From Acidovorax radicis N35 (GTDB lineage: Bacteria > Pseudomonadota > Gammaproteobacteria > Burkholderiales > Burkholderiaceae_C): 64,000 nucleotides of DNA. Where the stretch lies: positions 124,001-188,000 of the forward strand of contig NZ_AFBG01000023.1 of the NCBI RefSeq assembly GCF_000204195.1, written 5' to 3'. The notes under the pieces were generated by a model. That model was not told where the DNA came from and did no database searches. It saw only the letters and a list, made by a program, of their open reading frames with translations. Below, piece by piece: positions 8,690 to 16,627 of this stretch. The position numbers and the translations under genes are program-made. Every line of letters begins with the position of its first letter. Within the stretch, counting starts at the first letter, position 1.

Positions 8690-9562
8690 TCAATTCTTCA
8701 CCACCAGCACCACCGGTGCAGCCACCAGCTGCGCCCGTTGCAGCCAGGCCAGCATCGAATCGACGGTCACGGTCTCGATGCGGTCCGAAAACCGTTTCTC
8801 GTTCGGGTGGTCGTCAAATGCGATGTTGGCCGAACCCACGCGCCCGCCCATGCGGGTCAGCGGGCCCAGTTTCAGGGCGGTGGGCTCGTAGCCCTTGAAC
8901 TGCAGCCAGGCCTGCGCCTGGTCGCGTGTGCGCACCGTGGTGGGCTCCATGGCCATCGCCAGGGTCTCCAGCGCCCACTGGTTGGATTGCTGGTACTTGC
9001 GGCCCCACGCGTAGCTGACCATGCTGTAGGGCGGATGCTGCAGCGCCGTGGTGCGGCCCTTGTCCTGCAGCACGGCGATCAGGCGCTGCTGCACCTCGGG
9101 TGTGGGCACGGCGTACACCGCCTCGTAGCGCCACAGGTCGTCCAGGAAGAATTCGCCCAGGCCCTGGCGGTACAGGTGTCCAACGGCCGTGCCACATTCA
9201 TTGAGCTTGTGGGCCACCCACCATGGGCCCTCGGGCGTCTTGTACGCCCAGCCCAGGTGCGAATAGCGCAGGCCGTATTTGCTCAAGTCCTGCCCCGCGC
9301 GGGCGAGCACCACCACCTGGGCGCCGGACCTGGCGTGCTCCGCATCCAGCGCGGCCGAGGCCTGCTGCGCCAGCTGCATGCCGCGCTCGATCACTTTGGC
9401 AGGCACGGGTTTCGCGGCCTCGCAGGAGCGGCCCGCGTGGGCCGCGGGTACCGCCAGCAAGGCCGCGCCAGCCACCAGGGCCAGGCCGAGCATGGCGGGG
9501 TTGAAAGAAGAGCGCACGCGGGCACGCGCCGGGGTCGTCACGGTCATCTGCTGCACATTCAT
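8690..9562 (-). CDS. DUF2145 family exported protein
   Basis: 290 residues from MNVQQMTVTT, with a signal peptide ending near PAAHAG. The mature part matches the DUF2145 pattern: GRSCEAAKPVPAKVIERGMQLAQQ, then YGLRYSHLGWAYK, WWVAHKLNECGTA and YSMVSYAWGRKYQQSNQW. Two Cys in the mature protein could form a disulfide in the periplasm. Conserved His, Tyr and Asn residues (RYSHLG, HKLNECG) suggest an enzyme of papain/NlpC-like type, but the function is not established. Ten bases separate it from the upstream small exported protein gene, so the two are likely co-transcribed and may work together. Confidence 0.82.
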   Translation of the reverse strand: MNVQQMTVTTPARARVRSSFNPAMLGLALVAGAALLAVPAAHAGRSCEAAKPVPAKVIERGMQLAQQASAALDAEHARSGAQVVVLARAGQDLSKYGLRYSHLGWAYKTPEGPWWVAHKLNECGTAVGHLYRQGLGEFFLDDLWRYEAVYAVPTPEVQQRLIAVLQDKGRTTALQHPPYSMVSYAWGRKYQQSNQWALETLAMAMEPTTVRTRDQAQAWLQFKGYEPTALKLGPLTRMGGRVGSANIAFDDHPNEKRFSDRIETVTVDSMLAWLQRAQLVAAPVVLVVKN

Positions 9563-9572
9563 GGCGGTGCCC

Positions 9573-10028
9573 TTACAGACGCTCGTTGTGCAGCAGCGCA
9601 CGGCCGATGGCGTTGGGCACGAAGGCAATCGCCTCGCCCGCCACCGACAGCACCACGCCCGTGCCGATCACGCTGCAGGTCACCACGGTGCCCACGGCGT
9701 GCGCCGATGCGCCCACGCCCCGGCCCGCCACCTCGACGCTGGCCCGGGCGCCGTCCGATGCGCGCTCCAGCAGATACACCGTGCCGGTGGCCGATGCCTC
9801 CACCGTCTTCACCGTCAGCACCGCACCGGCGACCGACAGGGCCGCTGGCACCGTCACGACCGCGCCAGCGGCGGCAGACGCCACCGATGCCGTGCCCACC
9901 ACCGACGCGATGGGCAGCAGCGACAGCGCGGCCGAGGCCTCGCTCTGGGCCCGTGCGGGCAGGGCAGCCAGCGTGCACAGCAGGCCGGCGGCCAGGGCAA
10001 GGGTCAGGATCTTCGACAACTTCTTCAT
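9573..10028 (-). CDS. Small exported Ala/Val-rich protein
   Basis: 151 residues from MKKLSKILTLALAAG, which has a strong GGAGTG ribosome site. The signal peptide ends near LPARAQ. The mature part is dominated by Ala, Val, Gly and Ser (SVASAAAGAVVTVPAAL, GVVLSVAGEAIAF) and has no Cys or charged active-site pattern, giving two or three hydrophobic stretches. I do not recognise the family. It precedes a DUF2145 gene by ten bases, so the two exported proteins look functionally linked. Confidence 0.72.
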   Translation of the reverse strand: MKKLSKILTLALAAGLLCTLAALPARAQSEASAALSLLPIASVVGTASVASAAAGAVVTVPAALSVAGAVLTVKTVEASATGTVYLLERASDGARASVEVAGRGVGASAHAVGTVVTCSVIGTGVVLSVAGEAIAFVPNAIGRALLHNERL

Positions 10029-10047
10029 GGTTTCACTCCTCACAGGA

Positions 10048-10083
10048 GGTGCTGCGCAGTAGCGCTGCAGCACCGGTTTTTTT
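10048..10083. promoter_or_regulatory. Stem-loop in the leader of the small exported protein gene
   Basis: GGTGCTGC (10048-10055) and GCAGCACC (10067-10074) pair perfectly. Read on the plus strand the stem is followed by GG and seven T, the form of an intrinsic terminator facing the gene. On the minus strand it lies about 20 bases upstream of the start codon. It could stop antisense transcription or structure the leader. Confidence 0.45.
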
Positions 10084-10133
10084 CAGGGCAACCTCCGAGC
10101 ATCCGCCGTAGCTCCATGGCGAACGCCAGAAAC

Positions 10134-10628
10134 TCAGCTGGCATTGTTACCAGACGTAGCAGCATGTGCTGCGGCAGCTTCGCGGCGGCCTTGCAGGCGT
10201 GCTTCCAGCAGGTCAGCCTCGTGGCGGTCGCGCAGCATCTTGGCCAGCGTGAACGCGGTGGTGATCAGGTACAGCCAGCTCACACCCAGAAAGGCCTTGT
10301 AGGTCACGTTGATCTCCATGCCGAACAGACCCCAGCCGGTGAGGCCCATGGCCACCACGAAGCCGCCCCAGACCACCAGCTTCCACATGGGCGTGTCGCC
10401 CGCACCGCGGCGCGCGGCGCTCTCGTTGTCCCGCACGAACTTGGCCAGCACGAACGCGGCCGAGAGGCAGAACACATAGCCCATCACCATGAACGCCTGC
10501 TCCAGCTGCTCGCCTGGCAGCCAGGCCAGCCCCACGGCGCACAGGAACACGGCGATGCCGAACGAGACCCACACCTGGAGCTGCCATGCACGGGTGTCAC
10601 GCTGGATGAGGGTGGAAGAAGACGACAT
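10134..10628 (-). CDS. YiaA/YiaB family inner-membrane protein
   Basis: 164 residues with two copies of the YiaA/B two-helix unit. Each has an initial Trp/Gly-rich helix (WVSFGIAVFLCAVGLAW; WGGFVVAMGLTGWGL) and ends in an SAAFVLAKFVRD- or TTAFTLAKMLRD-type motif. In E. coli the relatives are single-domain; here both halves are in one chain, which is common. The C-terminal tail is charged and Ala-rich. The function is unknown, with stress-related roles suggested for the family. It is divergent from the reductase at 10858, with a 229-bp gap between them. Confidence 0.82.
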   Translation of the reverse strand: MSSSSTLIQRDTRAWQLQVWVSFGIAVFLCAVGLAWLPGEQLEQAFMVMGYVFCLSAAFVLAKFVRDNESAARRGAGDTPMWKLVVWGGFVVAMGLTGWGLFGMEINVTYKAFLGVSWLYLITTAFTLAKMLRDRHEADLLEARLQGRREAAAAHAATSGNNAS

Positions 10629-10737
10629 ACGAATGGGGTGGCCTGAAAGGGCCGTGGTTGAACACGGAGCGGATAGTGCCGCGCCGGCCCGCCGCCGCCG
10701 CCAACGGGTTGCGCCAGTGGCGGCTGCCCGGCTCTTC

Positions 10738-10756
10738 GGTATCGAATGGCGATACT
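10738..10756. promoter_or_regulatory. Inverted-repeat operator candidate
   Basis: GGTATCG, five bases, CGATACT, lying in the gap between divergent yiaA/B-like and reductase genes. The architecture is the same as the palindrome at 19592-19610 (GGTATTG, five bases, CGATACC), which abuts an XRE regulator start. A shared regulator is therefore suggested. The remainder of the gap shows no clear promoter. Confidence 0.45.
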
Positions 10757-10857
10757 TTCACCACATGGACCGGGGCACCTGGGCGACATCATTGCACCGG
10801 CTTGTCTTTGACAATCGCAGCCTTTGACTGCTGCAACGCCCGCACGGAGACCGCCCC

Positions 10858-12045
10858 ATGACCACCGCCAAACCTTTTGACATCGTCGTCCACGGCGCCA
10901 CCGGCTTCACCGGCCGCCTGGTCGTCGAATACCTGCTGCAGCGCTACCCCGCCGGCAGCGGCCTGCGCTGGGCCATGGGCGGGCGCAGCGCCGACAAGCT
11001 GGCCGCCGTGCGCGACGAAGTCGGCGCCCCCGCCGACACCCCGCTCATCGTGACCGACAGCACCGACCCCGCCAGCCTGCAGGCCCTGATGACCCAGACC
11101 CGCCTGGTGCTGACCACCGTGGGCCCCTACCAGCTGTACGGCAACGAACTCGTGGCCGCCTGCGCGGCAGCCGGCGTGGACTACGTGGACCTGTGCGGCG
11201 AACCCGCCTGGATGCGCCAGATGATCGACGCGCACGAAGCCACGGCCAAGGCCAGCGGCGCGCGCATCGTGTTCTCGTGCGGGTTCGACTCCATCCCGTT
11301 CGACCTGGGCGTGTTCCTGCTGCAAAAGGAATTTGGCCAGCGCTTTGGTCACCCCGCGCCCAGAGTGCGGGGCCGGGTGCGCAAGATGAAGGGCACGTTC
11401 TCTGGCGGCACAGCCGCCAGCCTGAAGGCCACCATGGCTGCAGCGGCCACCAACCCCGCCGTGCTGGATTTGCTGAAGAACCCGTTCTCGCTCACACCCG
11501 GATTAGACGGGCCGCGCCAGCCCTCGGGCCACAAACCCATGGTGGACGAAGCCCTGGGTGAAGGAGTCTGGGTGGCCCCCTTCGTGATGGCCGCCATCAA
11601 CACGCGCAACGTGCACCGCTCCAACTTCTTGCTGCAGCACGCCTACGGCGCCGACTTCGTCTACGACGAGATGCTGATCACCGGCACCGGCGAGAAGGGC
11701 GAAGCCATCGCCAACGCCGTGGCGGGCGACAAGTCGCTGGGCTCTGACAAGGGCCCCAAACCCGGCGAAGGCCCTTCGCGCGAGGAACGCGAGAACGGTT
11801 TCTACGACGTGCTGTTCCTGGGCACCGACGCCGCTGGCAACAGCCTGCGCGTGGGTGTGAAGGGCGACCGCGACCCGGGCTATGGCTCCACCTCCAAGAT
11901 GATCACCGAAGCCGCCGTCTGCCTGCTGCAGGATGCCACCGAGACTCCGGGCGGCATCTGGACCACGGCCCCCGCGCTGGGTGACAAGCTGATAACGCGG
12001 CTGCAGGCCAACGCTGGGCTGAGCTTCGCGGTCGAATCGGCGTAA
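10858..12045 (+). CDS. Saccharopine-dehydrogenase-like NAD(P)-binding reductase
   Basis: 395 residues. It starts PFDIVVHGATGFTGRLVVEYLLQRY, a Rossmann fold with the GATGFTG dinucleotide site used by the saccharopine dehydrogenase-like and trans-acting enoyl reductase group. Later landmarks are VDYVDLCGEPAWMRQMID, FSCGFDSIPFDLGV and MKGTFSGGTAASLKATM, all typical of that group. The C-terminus YGSTSKMITEAAVCLLQD supports the match. Members reduce lipid or polyketide enoyl groups in mycobacteria, but here the substrate is unknown. The gene stands alone, with good ATG and typical length. Confidence 0.85.
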   Translation: MTTAKPFDIVVHGATGFTGRLVVEYLLQRYPAGSGLRWAMGGRSADKLAAVRDEVGAPADTPLIVTDSTDPASLQALMTQTRLVLTTVGPYQLYGNELVAACAAAGVDYVDLCGEPAWMRQMIDAHEATAKASGARIVFSCGFDSIPFDLGVFLLQKEFGQRFGHPAPRVRGRVRKMKGTFSGGTAASLKATMAAAATNPAVLDLLKNPFSLTPGLDGPRQPSGHKPMVDEALGEGVWVAPFVMAAINTRNVHRSNFLLQHAYGADFVYDEMLITGTGEKGEAIANAVAGDKSLGSDKGPKPGEGPSREERENGFYDVLFLGTDAAGNSLRVGVKGDRDPGYGSTSKMITEAAVCLLQDATETPGGIWTTAPALGDKLITRLQANAGLSFAVESA

Positions 12046-12109
12046 CGTCCCGGAGGTACCGGAGCTTCCCTGCGGGTTTGTCCGTTTTCGCACCACGCTG
12101 GTCCTGAAA

Positions 12110-12130
12110 CGCTCGGCCACCCACCGAGCG
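12110..12130 (+). promoter_or_regulatory. Small hairpin upstream of eamA
   Basis: CGCTCGG and CCGAGCG form a 7-bp stem just before the eamA start, about 65 bases after the preceding stop. It may end transcription of the reductase gene or structure the eamA leader; there is no T run. Confidence 0.3.
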
Positions 12131-12150
12131 AATCCTCCAAAATGCAGGGA

Positions 12151-13065
12151 ATGAACACTGCCCTGCGCCCCCGCGACCTTGCCCTCGCCCTGCTTGTCAT
12201 CGTCGTCTGGGGCTTGAACTTTGCTGTGATCAAGGTCGGCGTGGCCGATGTGCCGCCCATGCTGCTGGGCGCGCTGCGCTACCTGCTGGCGGCGTTTCCA
12301 GCGCTGCTGTTCGTCAAGCCCCCCAAGGTTCCGTTGCGGCTGTACCTGTTGTATGGCATGACCATGGCCGTGGGCCAGTTTGCCCTGCTGTTCACCGCCA
12401 TCCACATCGGCATGCCGTCGGGCCTGGCCTCGCTGGTGCTGCAGGCGCAGTCGTTCTTCACGCTGCTGCTGGCGGCCTGGTGGCTGCGTGAGAAATGGCA
12501 GGGCAACCAGGTGGCGGGCCTGGCGCTGGCAGGCGTGGGGCTGGTGCTGATTGGCAGTGCCCACGGCGCATCGATGCCGTTGGCGGGTTTTGCGCTGACC
12601 GTGGCGGCCGCTGCGATGTGGGGCTGCGGGAATATCGTCACCCGCGCCGTGGGGCGGTATGGGCCGATGAACCAGTTTGCCTTCATCGTCTGGTCCAGCG
12701 TGGTCGCGCCGCTGCCGTTCGTGGCCCTGGCGCTGGTGATGGACGGCCCCACCGCTGTACTGGCAGCCGTGCAGCACCTGTCCTTCAAATCCATGGCCGC
12801 CGTGGCCTATATCGCGTGGATCTCCACGTTGCTGGGCTTCGGGCTGTGGACGTATCTCATGTCGCGCTACCCCGTGAACCGCGTGGCGCCCTTCACCCTG
12901 CTGGTGCCCGTGGTGGGCCTGACCACGGGCTGGTGGGTGTTTGGCGAGCAACTGTTGCCCGTGCACTTTGCGGGTGCGGGGCTGCTGATGGCGGGCCTCG
13001 TGGTCAACGTGTTCGGGGGCCCGGCCTGGGCGGCCGTGATGGGGCGGCTGCGCGGGGCGCAGTGA
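12151..13065 (+). CDS. eamA: EamA-type cysteine/O-acetylserine exporter
   Basis: 304 residues, ten predicted membrane helices in two EamA repeats (DMT superfamily). The sequence tracks E. coli EamA (YdeD) closely along its length: LALLVIVVWGLNFAVIKVG, GMPSGLASLVLQAQSFFT, WGCGNIVTRAV, RYPVNRVAPFTLLVPVVGL. In E. coli this protein exports cysteine-pathway metabolites across the inner membrane; here the substrate is inferred from that similarity only. The start is either ATG 12151 or ATG 12142; the shorter one fits the family N-terminus. It converges on acdR with 15 bp between. Confidence 0.88.
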   Translation: MNTALRPRDLALALLVIVVWGLNFAVIKVGVADVPPMLLGALRYLLAAFPALLFVKPPKVPLRLYLLYGMTMAVGQFALLFTAIHIGMPSGLASLVLQAQSFFTLLLAAWWLREKWQGNQVAGLALAGVGLVLIGSAHGASMPLAGFALTVAAAAMWGCGNIVTRAVGRYGPMNQFAFIVWSSVVAPLPFVALALVMDGPTAVLAAVQHLSFKSMAAVAYIAWISTLLGFGLWTYLMSRYPVNRVAPFTLLVPVVGLTTGWWVFGEQLLPVHFAGAGLLMAGLVVNVFGGPAWAAVMGRLRGAQ

Positions 13066-13080
13066 GCCTCTCCACGGCCG

Positions 13081-13596
13081 CTACAGCGCCAGCGGCAACT
13101 CCGTGGTCGATAGCACATTGCGCAGCACCATGAACGAGCGCACCTGCCGCACTCCGGGCAGGTAGATCAGCTGCTCGGCGTGCAGGCGGTTAAAGCTGTC
13201 GTTGTCACGCGTGCGCACCAGCATGAAGTAATCGAACTCGCCGGTGACCACATGGCACTCCATGCAGCCCGAGATTTTGGCGGCGGCCTTTTCAAACTCG
13301 GCAAACGATTCGGGCGTGGAGCGGTCCAGCACCACGCCAATCATCACCAGCATGCCAGCACCCACGGCCTTGGGGTTGAGCAGTGCCACGACGCCGTCGA
13401 TGAGCCCCAGGCGCTTGAGCCGCTCCACGCGCCGCAGGCAGGCGGGTGCGCTCAGGTGCACCTTCTCGGCCAGCGCGACGTTGGACAGCGAGGCATCACG
13501 CTGCAACTGGCGCAGGATGGCTTTGTCAGTGCGGTCCAGCTCAGCCGACACATCAGCCTGCGGCACATTCTTGGAACGAACTTTTGTTGCGCACAT
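13081..13596 (-). CDS. acdR: Lrp/AsnC-family regulator, AcdR-like
   Basis: 171 residues from MCATKVRSKN; an upstream ATG at 13638 would add 14 residues and reach into the control region. Residues 25-75 are the AsnC helix-turn-helix (LDRTDKAILRQLQRDASLSNVALAEKV, then SAPACLRRVERLKRLGLI). The rest is the RAM ligand-binding domain, with CHVVTGEFDYFMLVRTRD and LPGVRQVRSFMVLR. It is divergent from acdS. That arrangement is established for acdR-acdS, where the Lrp-type protein senses conditions and activates ACC deaminase expression. Confidence 0.88.
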   Translation of the reverse strand: MCATKVRSKNVPQADVSAELDRTDKAILRQLQRDASLSNVALAEKVHLSAPACLRRVERLKRLGLIDGVVALLNPKAVGAGMLVMIGVVLDRSTPESFAEFEKAAAKISGCMECHVVTGEFDYFMLVRTRDNDSFNRLHAEQLIYLPGVRQVRSFMVLRNVLSTTELPLAL

Positions 13597-13759
13597 TTTT
13601 CTTTTCAAGAAATATTTATCGTCGATATTCTGATTCATAAATGAAAAACTCTGAAATACCGATGAAATTCGCAACCACTTGATGCGCGTGTCTTTCTACG
13701 ATGAAGGCACTGCAAGCCACCCCTTGCACCCCATCCCTTCCATCGACCGGAACACCGCC
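13597..13759. promoter_or_regulatory. acdR-acdS divergent control region
   Basis: AT-rich in a GC-rich neighbourhood. TTCAT, AA, ATGAA (13634-13645) is a perfect short palindrome, and ATCGTCGAT-like and ACCGATGAAAT segments flank it. This fits the loose A/T-rich palindromes bound by Lrp proteins. No unique -35/-10 pair could be fixed by eye. Confidence 0.5.
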
Positions 13760-14776
13760 ATGAACCTGCAGAAATTCGCCCGCCACCCGCTCACCTTCGG
13801 GCCCTCGCCCATCACCGCGCTGCCGCGCCTGTCGGCCCACCTGGGCGGCAAGGTGCACCTGTATGCCAAGCGCGAGGACTGCAACTCGGGCCTGGCCTTC
13901 GGCGGCAACAAGACGCGCAAGCTCGAATACCTCATCCCCGAGGCGATTGCGGGCGGCTACGACACGCTGGTCTCCATCGGCGGCATCCAGTCCAACCAGA
14001 CGCGCCAGGTGGCCGCGGTGGCCGCGCACCTGGGCATGAAGTGCGTGCTGGTGCAGGAGAACTGGGTCAACTACTCCGACGCGGTGTACGACCGCGTGGG
14101 CAACATCGAGATGAGCCGCATCATGGGCGCCGACGTGCGCCTGGACGCTGCGGGCTTCGACATCGGCATCCGCCCCAGCTGGGAGCAGGCCATGGACGAC
14201 GTGAAGAAGGCCGGCGGCAAGCCCTTCCCCATTCCCGCAGGCTGCTCCGAGCACCCGTACGGCGGCCTGGGCTTCGTGGGCTTTGCCGAAGAAGTGCGCC
14301 AGCAAGAAAAAGAGCTGGGCTTCCAGTTTGATTACATCGTCGTGTGCTCGGTCACCGGCAGCACGCAGGCCGGCATGGTGGTGGGCTTTGCGGCCGACGG
14401 CCGGGCACGCAAGGTGATCGGCATCGACGCGTCGGCCAAGCCCGAAAAGACCCATGCCCAGGTGCTGCGCATCGCACAGAACACGGCCAAGCTGGTGGAA
14501 CTGGGCCAGGAGATCACGGCCGAGGATGTGGTGCTGGACACGCGCTACGGCGGCCCCGAGTACGGCCTGCCCAACGAGGGCACGCTCGAAGCCATCCGCC
14601 TGTGTGCGCGCCAGGAAGGCATGCTCACCGACCCGGTGTACGAAGGCAAGTCCATGCACGGCATGATCGACATGGTGCGCAAGGGCGAATTCCCCGAAGG
14701 CTCCCGTGTGTTGTACGCGCACCTGGGAGGGGTGCCGGCGTTGAACGCCTACAGCTTTCTTTTTCGCAACGGCTGA
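13760..14776 (+). CDS. acdS: 1-aminocyclopropane-1-carboxylate deaminase
   Basis: PLP enzyme that splits ACC, the ethylene precursor of plants, to 2-oxobutyrate and ammonia. The length, 338 residues, equals that of characterised bacterial enzymes. K51 in [10 protein letters not shown] forms the Schiff base. [21 protein letters not shown] holds the active-site Ser. Y294 and E295 (VYEGKS) and L322 (AHLGG) are present. These last positions separate true ACC deaminases from D-cysteine desulfhydrases, which carry Ser and Thr instead of E295 and L322. The enzyme is cytoplasmic. Together with divergent acdR it suggests a plant- or rhizosphere-associated lifestyle. Confidence 0.96.
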   Translation: MNLQKFARHPLTFGPSPITALPRLSAHLGGKVHLYAKREDCNSGLAFGGNKTRKLEYLIPEAIAGGYDTLVSIGGIQSNQTRQVAAVAAHLGMKCVLVQENWVNYSDAVYDRVGNIEMSRIMGADVRLDAAGFDIGIRPSWEQAMDDVKKAGGKPFPIPAGCSEHPYGGLGFVGFAEEVRQQEKELGFQFDYIVVCSVTGSTQAGMVVGFAADGRARKVIGIDASAKPEKTHAQVLRIAQNTAKLVELGQEITAEDVVLDTRYGGPEYGLPNEGTLEAIRLCARQEGMLTDPVYEGKSMHGMIDMVRKGEFPEGSRVLYAHLGGVPALNAYSFLFRNG

Positions 14777-14898
14777 TGCCCCGCGCGAGGAGACGGAGCA
14801 GCAGCACCTGTGCCGGCTGGCCGGGCTCTCCGTGATCTGAGCACCTCTGCTTTTTTATCTTTGCGTTTCCTCAGACCCGTGCACGCCGCCGGGTCTCC

Positions 14899-14933
14899 CC
14901 GACATGGCCGGTGCATCCCGCCGGCCATGTCGG
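14899..14933. promoter_or_regulatory. Perfect 13-bp stem-loop
   Basis: CCGACATGGCCGG and its exact reverse complement are separated by nine bases. The hairpin lies in the 288-bp gap between acdS and the Bug receptor gene, about 130 bases before the latter's start. No T run follows, so it may be a rho-dependent end, a protein-binding site or a leader structure. Nothing else stands out in this gap. Confidence 0.45.
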
Positions 14934-15064
14934 CTGACCGAACTTCCGTGGTAGCGACAGGCCCTGGCGGGCCGCCAGAGCGAAACGAAGACTGGCGCAT
15001 CCTGGACCCTGTCCGCAGGTAGCAACGGCTGAACACAACCAGCCCTCATCCGAAGGATCGCCGA

Positions 15065-16066
15065 ATGAACCGCTTGCCTCTGACGCGACGCACTGGCGTC
15101 GCCCTGTCCATCGCTGCGATCGCAGCCACCGCAGGCCTGGGTTTATCGCCCCTGGCCCACGCCGACGGCTACCCCGCCAAACCCGTTCAGCTCATCGTGC
15201 CCTTCCCGCCCGGCGGGGCGGTGGACATCGTGGGCCGGCTCATCAGCAAGAAGCTGGGCGAACGCCTGGGCCAGGCGGTGGTCATCGAAAACAAGGCGGG
15301 CGCGGGCACCATCGTAGGCGCATCGTTTGTGGCCAACGCACCGGCGGACGGCTACACGCTGCTGATCAGCTCGGGCTCCACCTTCACCGTAAACCCCGCG
15401 CTGAACGCCAAGCTACCCTACGACCCCGTCAAGAGCTACGAGCCCGTCGGCCTGGTCGCCCGTGTGCCCTTGATTCTGCTGGCCCACCGCGATGTGCCGG
15501 TCAACAACCTCCGGCAGCTGATCGCCGCCGTGCAGCGCACTCCAGACAAGTTCTCCTACGGCTCGTTCGGCAACGGCACCACGGGGCATTTCGCAGCCGA
15601 GCTGACCTGGTCGGCCGCAGGCATCAAGCTGATGCACGTGCCTTACCGGGGCAGCGCCCCCGCCATGGCCGACCTGATGGGCGGGCAGATCCCCCTCACC
15701 ATCGACACCGTGGCGGCAGCGCTGCCACAGCTCAAGGCGGGCAAGATCAAGGCCATTGCCGTCACAGGCGCCACGCGGGCCACGCAGCTGCCCGACGTGC
15801 CCACGGTGGCAGAAAGTGGCTTTCCGGGGTTCTCGGCCGACTCCTGGCTGGCCGTGGTCGCGCCGCGCGGCCTGCCCACCGAGGCCAAGGCCAAATTGCA
15901 CAAGGCACTGGCCGAGACCCTGGCGGATGCCGAAATCCGCAGCAAGCTGGTGGCCAGCGGGTTGGAGCCCGCCTACGCACCAGGCGATGCCGTGCTGGCG
16001 CAGATCGAGGACGAGCTGCCACGCATGCGGGCGATTGCGCAACGGGCGCAGATTCGTGCGGAGTGA
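15065..16066 (+). CDS. Bug-family (TctC-like) periplasmic solute receptor
   Basis: 333 residues. The signal peptide ends near PLAHAD, and the mature protein opens GYPAKPVQLIVPFPPGGAVDIVGR, the hallmark of Bug receptors. It continues with IENKAGAGTIVGASFVANAPADGYTLL and MHVPYRGSAPAMADLMGGQI, the ligand-loop signature. These receptors capture carboxylates or amides, usually for tripartite tricarboxylate transporters, but no tctAB membrane partners are nearby. It is an orphan receptor of the kind greatly expanded in Burkholderiales. A GAAGGA ribosome site precedes the ATG. Its ligand cannot be predicted; proximity to acdS is the only clue. Confidence 0.92.
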   Translation: MNRLPLTRRTGVALSIAAIAATAGLGLSPLAHADGYPAKPVQLIVPFPPGGAVDIVGRLISKKLGERLGQAVVIENKAGAGTIVGASFVANAPADGYTLLISSGSTFTVNPALNAKLPYDPVKSYEPVGLVARVPLILLAHRDVPVNNLRQLIAAVQRTPDKFSYGSFGNGTTGHFAAELTWSAAGIKLMHVPYRGSAPAMADLMGGQIPLTIDTVAAALPQLKAGKIKAIAVTGATRATQLPDVPTVAESGFPGFSADSWLAVVAPRGLPTEAKAKLHKALAETLADAEIRSKLVASGLEPAYAPGDAVLAQIEDELPRMRAIAQRAQIRAE

Positions 16067-16087
16067 GCGCTGCGCTTTTCCGGAGCC

Positions 16088-16627
16088 TCAGTCCCGCAGC
16101 CAGGTCAGCATGTGGGGATAGGCATGCGGACCGCCAGGCACCTGCTGCGCAGGCAGCAGGGTGAGCCCCGCAGCTGCCAGCCCCGACGCCCCCAGGTACA
16201 CCCCCAGCTCGAAAGCGGTGCGCAGCCCGGCGGACCGCCCGTGGTATCCGCCGTCGTGGAACAGCACAGCGGAATCCATCCTCAGGTGGCACAGCGCGGC
16301 CCACGCCCAGGCGGTTGCCTCGATCTCACCGCCATGGGGCACTGCGGGCAGGTCCTGCAGTGCGTCGTCCAGGGTGGGGCGCTGGGCGGCAGGCACCACC
16401 GCCAAGTGGCCGGCCTCGTGCAGCAGGTCACCGGGCCAGCGCAGCCGCGCCCGGTCCACGCGCAGCCCACCCCGCTCGATGCGGACGCCAGGCAGAAAGC
16501 TGTCGTCGGGCACCTCGGCCTCACAGACCGCAAGGCCGATGCCGCGCAAGAAATCCAGGATGCGATCCGTCAATGCACCGGGGTCCGCTGCCGGCACGGC
16601 CGCGATGGCAACGTCTGCCGTGCTCAT
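16088..16627 (-). CDS. Uncharacterised protein with HExxH motif
   Basis: 179 residues from MSTADVAIAAV; no signal peptide or clear membrane helix. LLHEAGHLAV (about residues 74-83) has the HExxH zinc-protease form. A later EATAWAWAALCHL could supply a third ligand, but a full protease fold cannot be confirmed. The C-terminus is Gly/Ala/Leu-rich with a final HAYPHMLTWLRD. Its ATG overlaps the stop codon of the upstream fusion gene (ATGA), so the two are translationally coupled. I do not recognise the family. Confidence 0.72.
   Translation of the reverse strand: MSTADVAIAAVPAADPGALTDRILDFLRGIGLAVCEAEVPDDSFLPGVRIERGGLRVDRARLRWPGDLLHEAGHLAVVPAAQRPTLDDALQDLPAVPHGGEIEATAWAWAALCHLRMDSAVLFHDGGYHGRSAGLRTAFELGVYLGASGLAAAGLTLLPAQQVPGGPHAYPHMLTWLRD

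Noticed and set aside
10048-10083. Terminator for a plus-strand gene
   Set aside because: The form is right but no plus-strand gene lies upstream, so it is listed only as a leader stem-loop.
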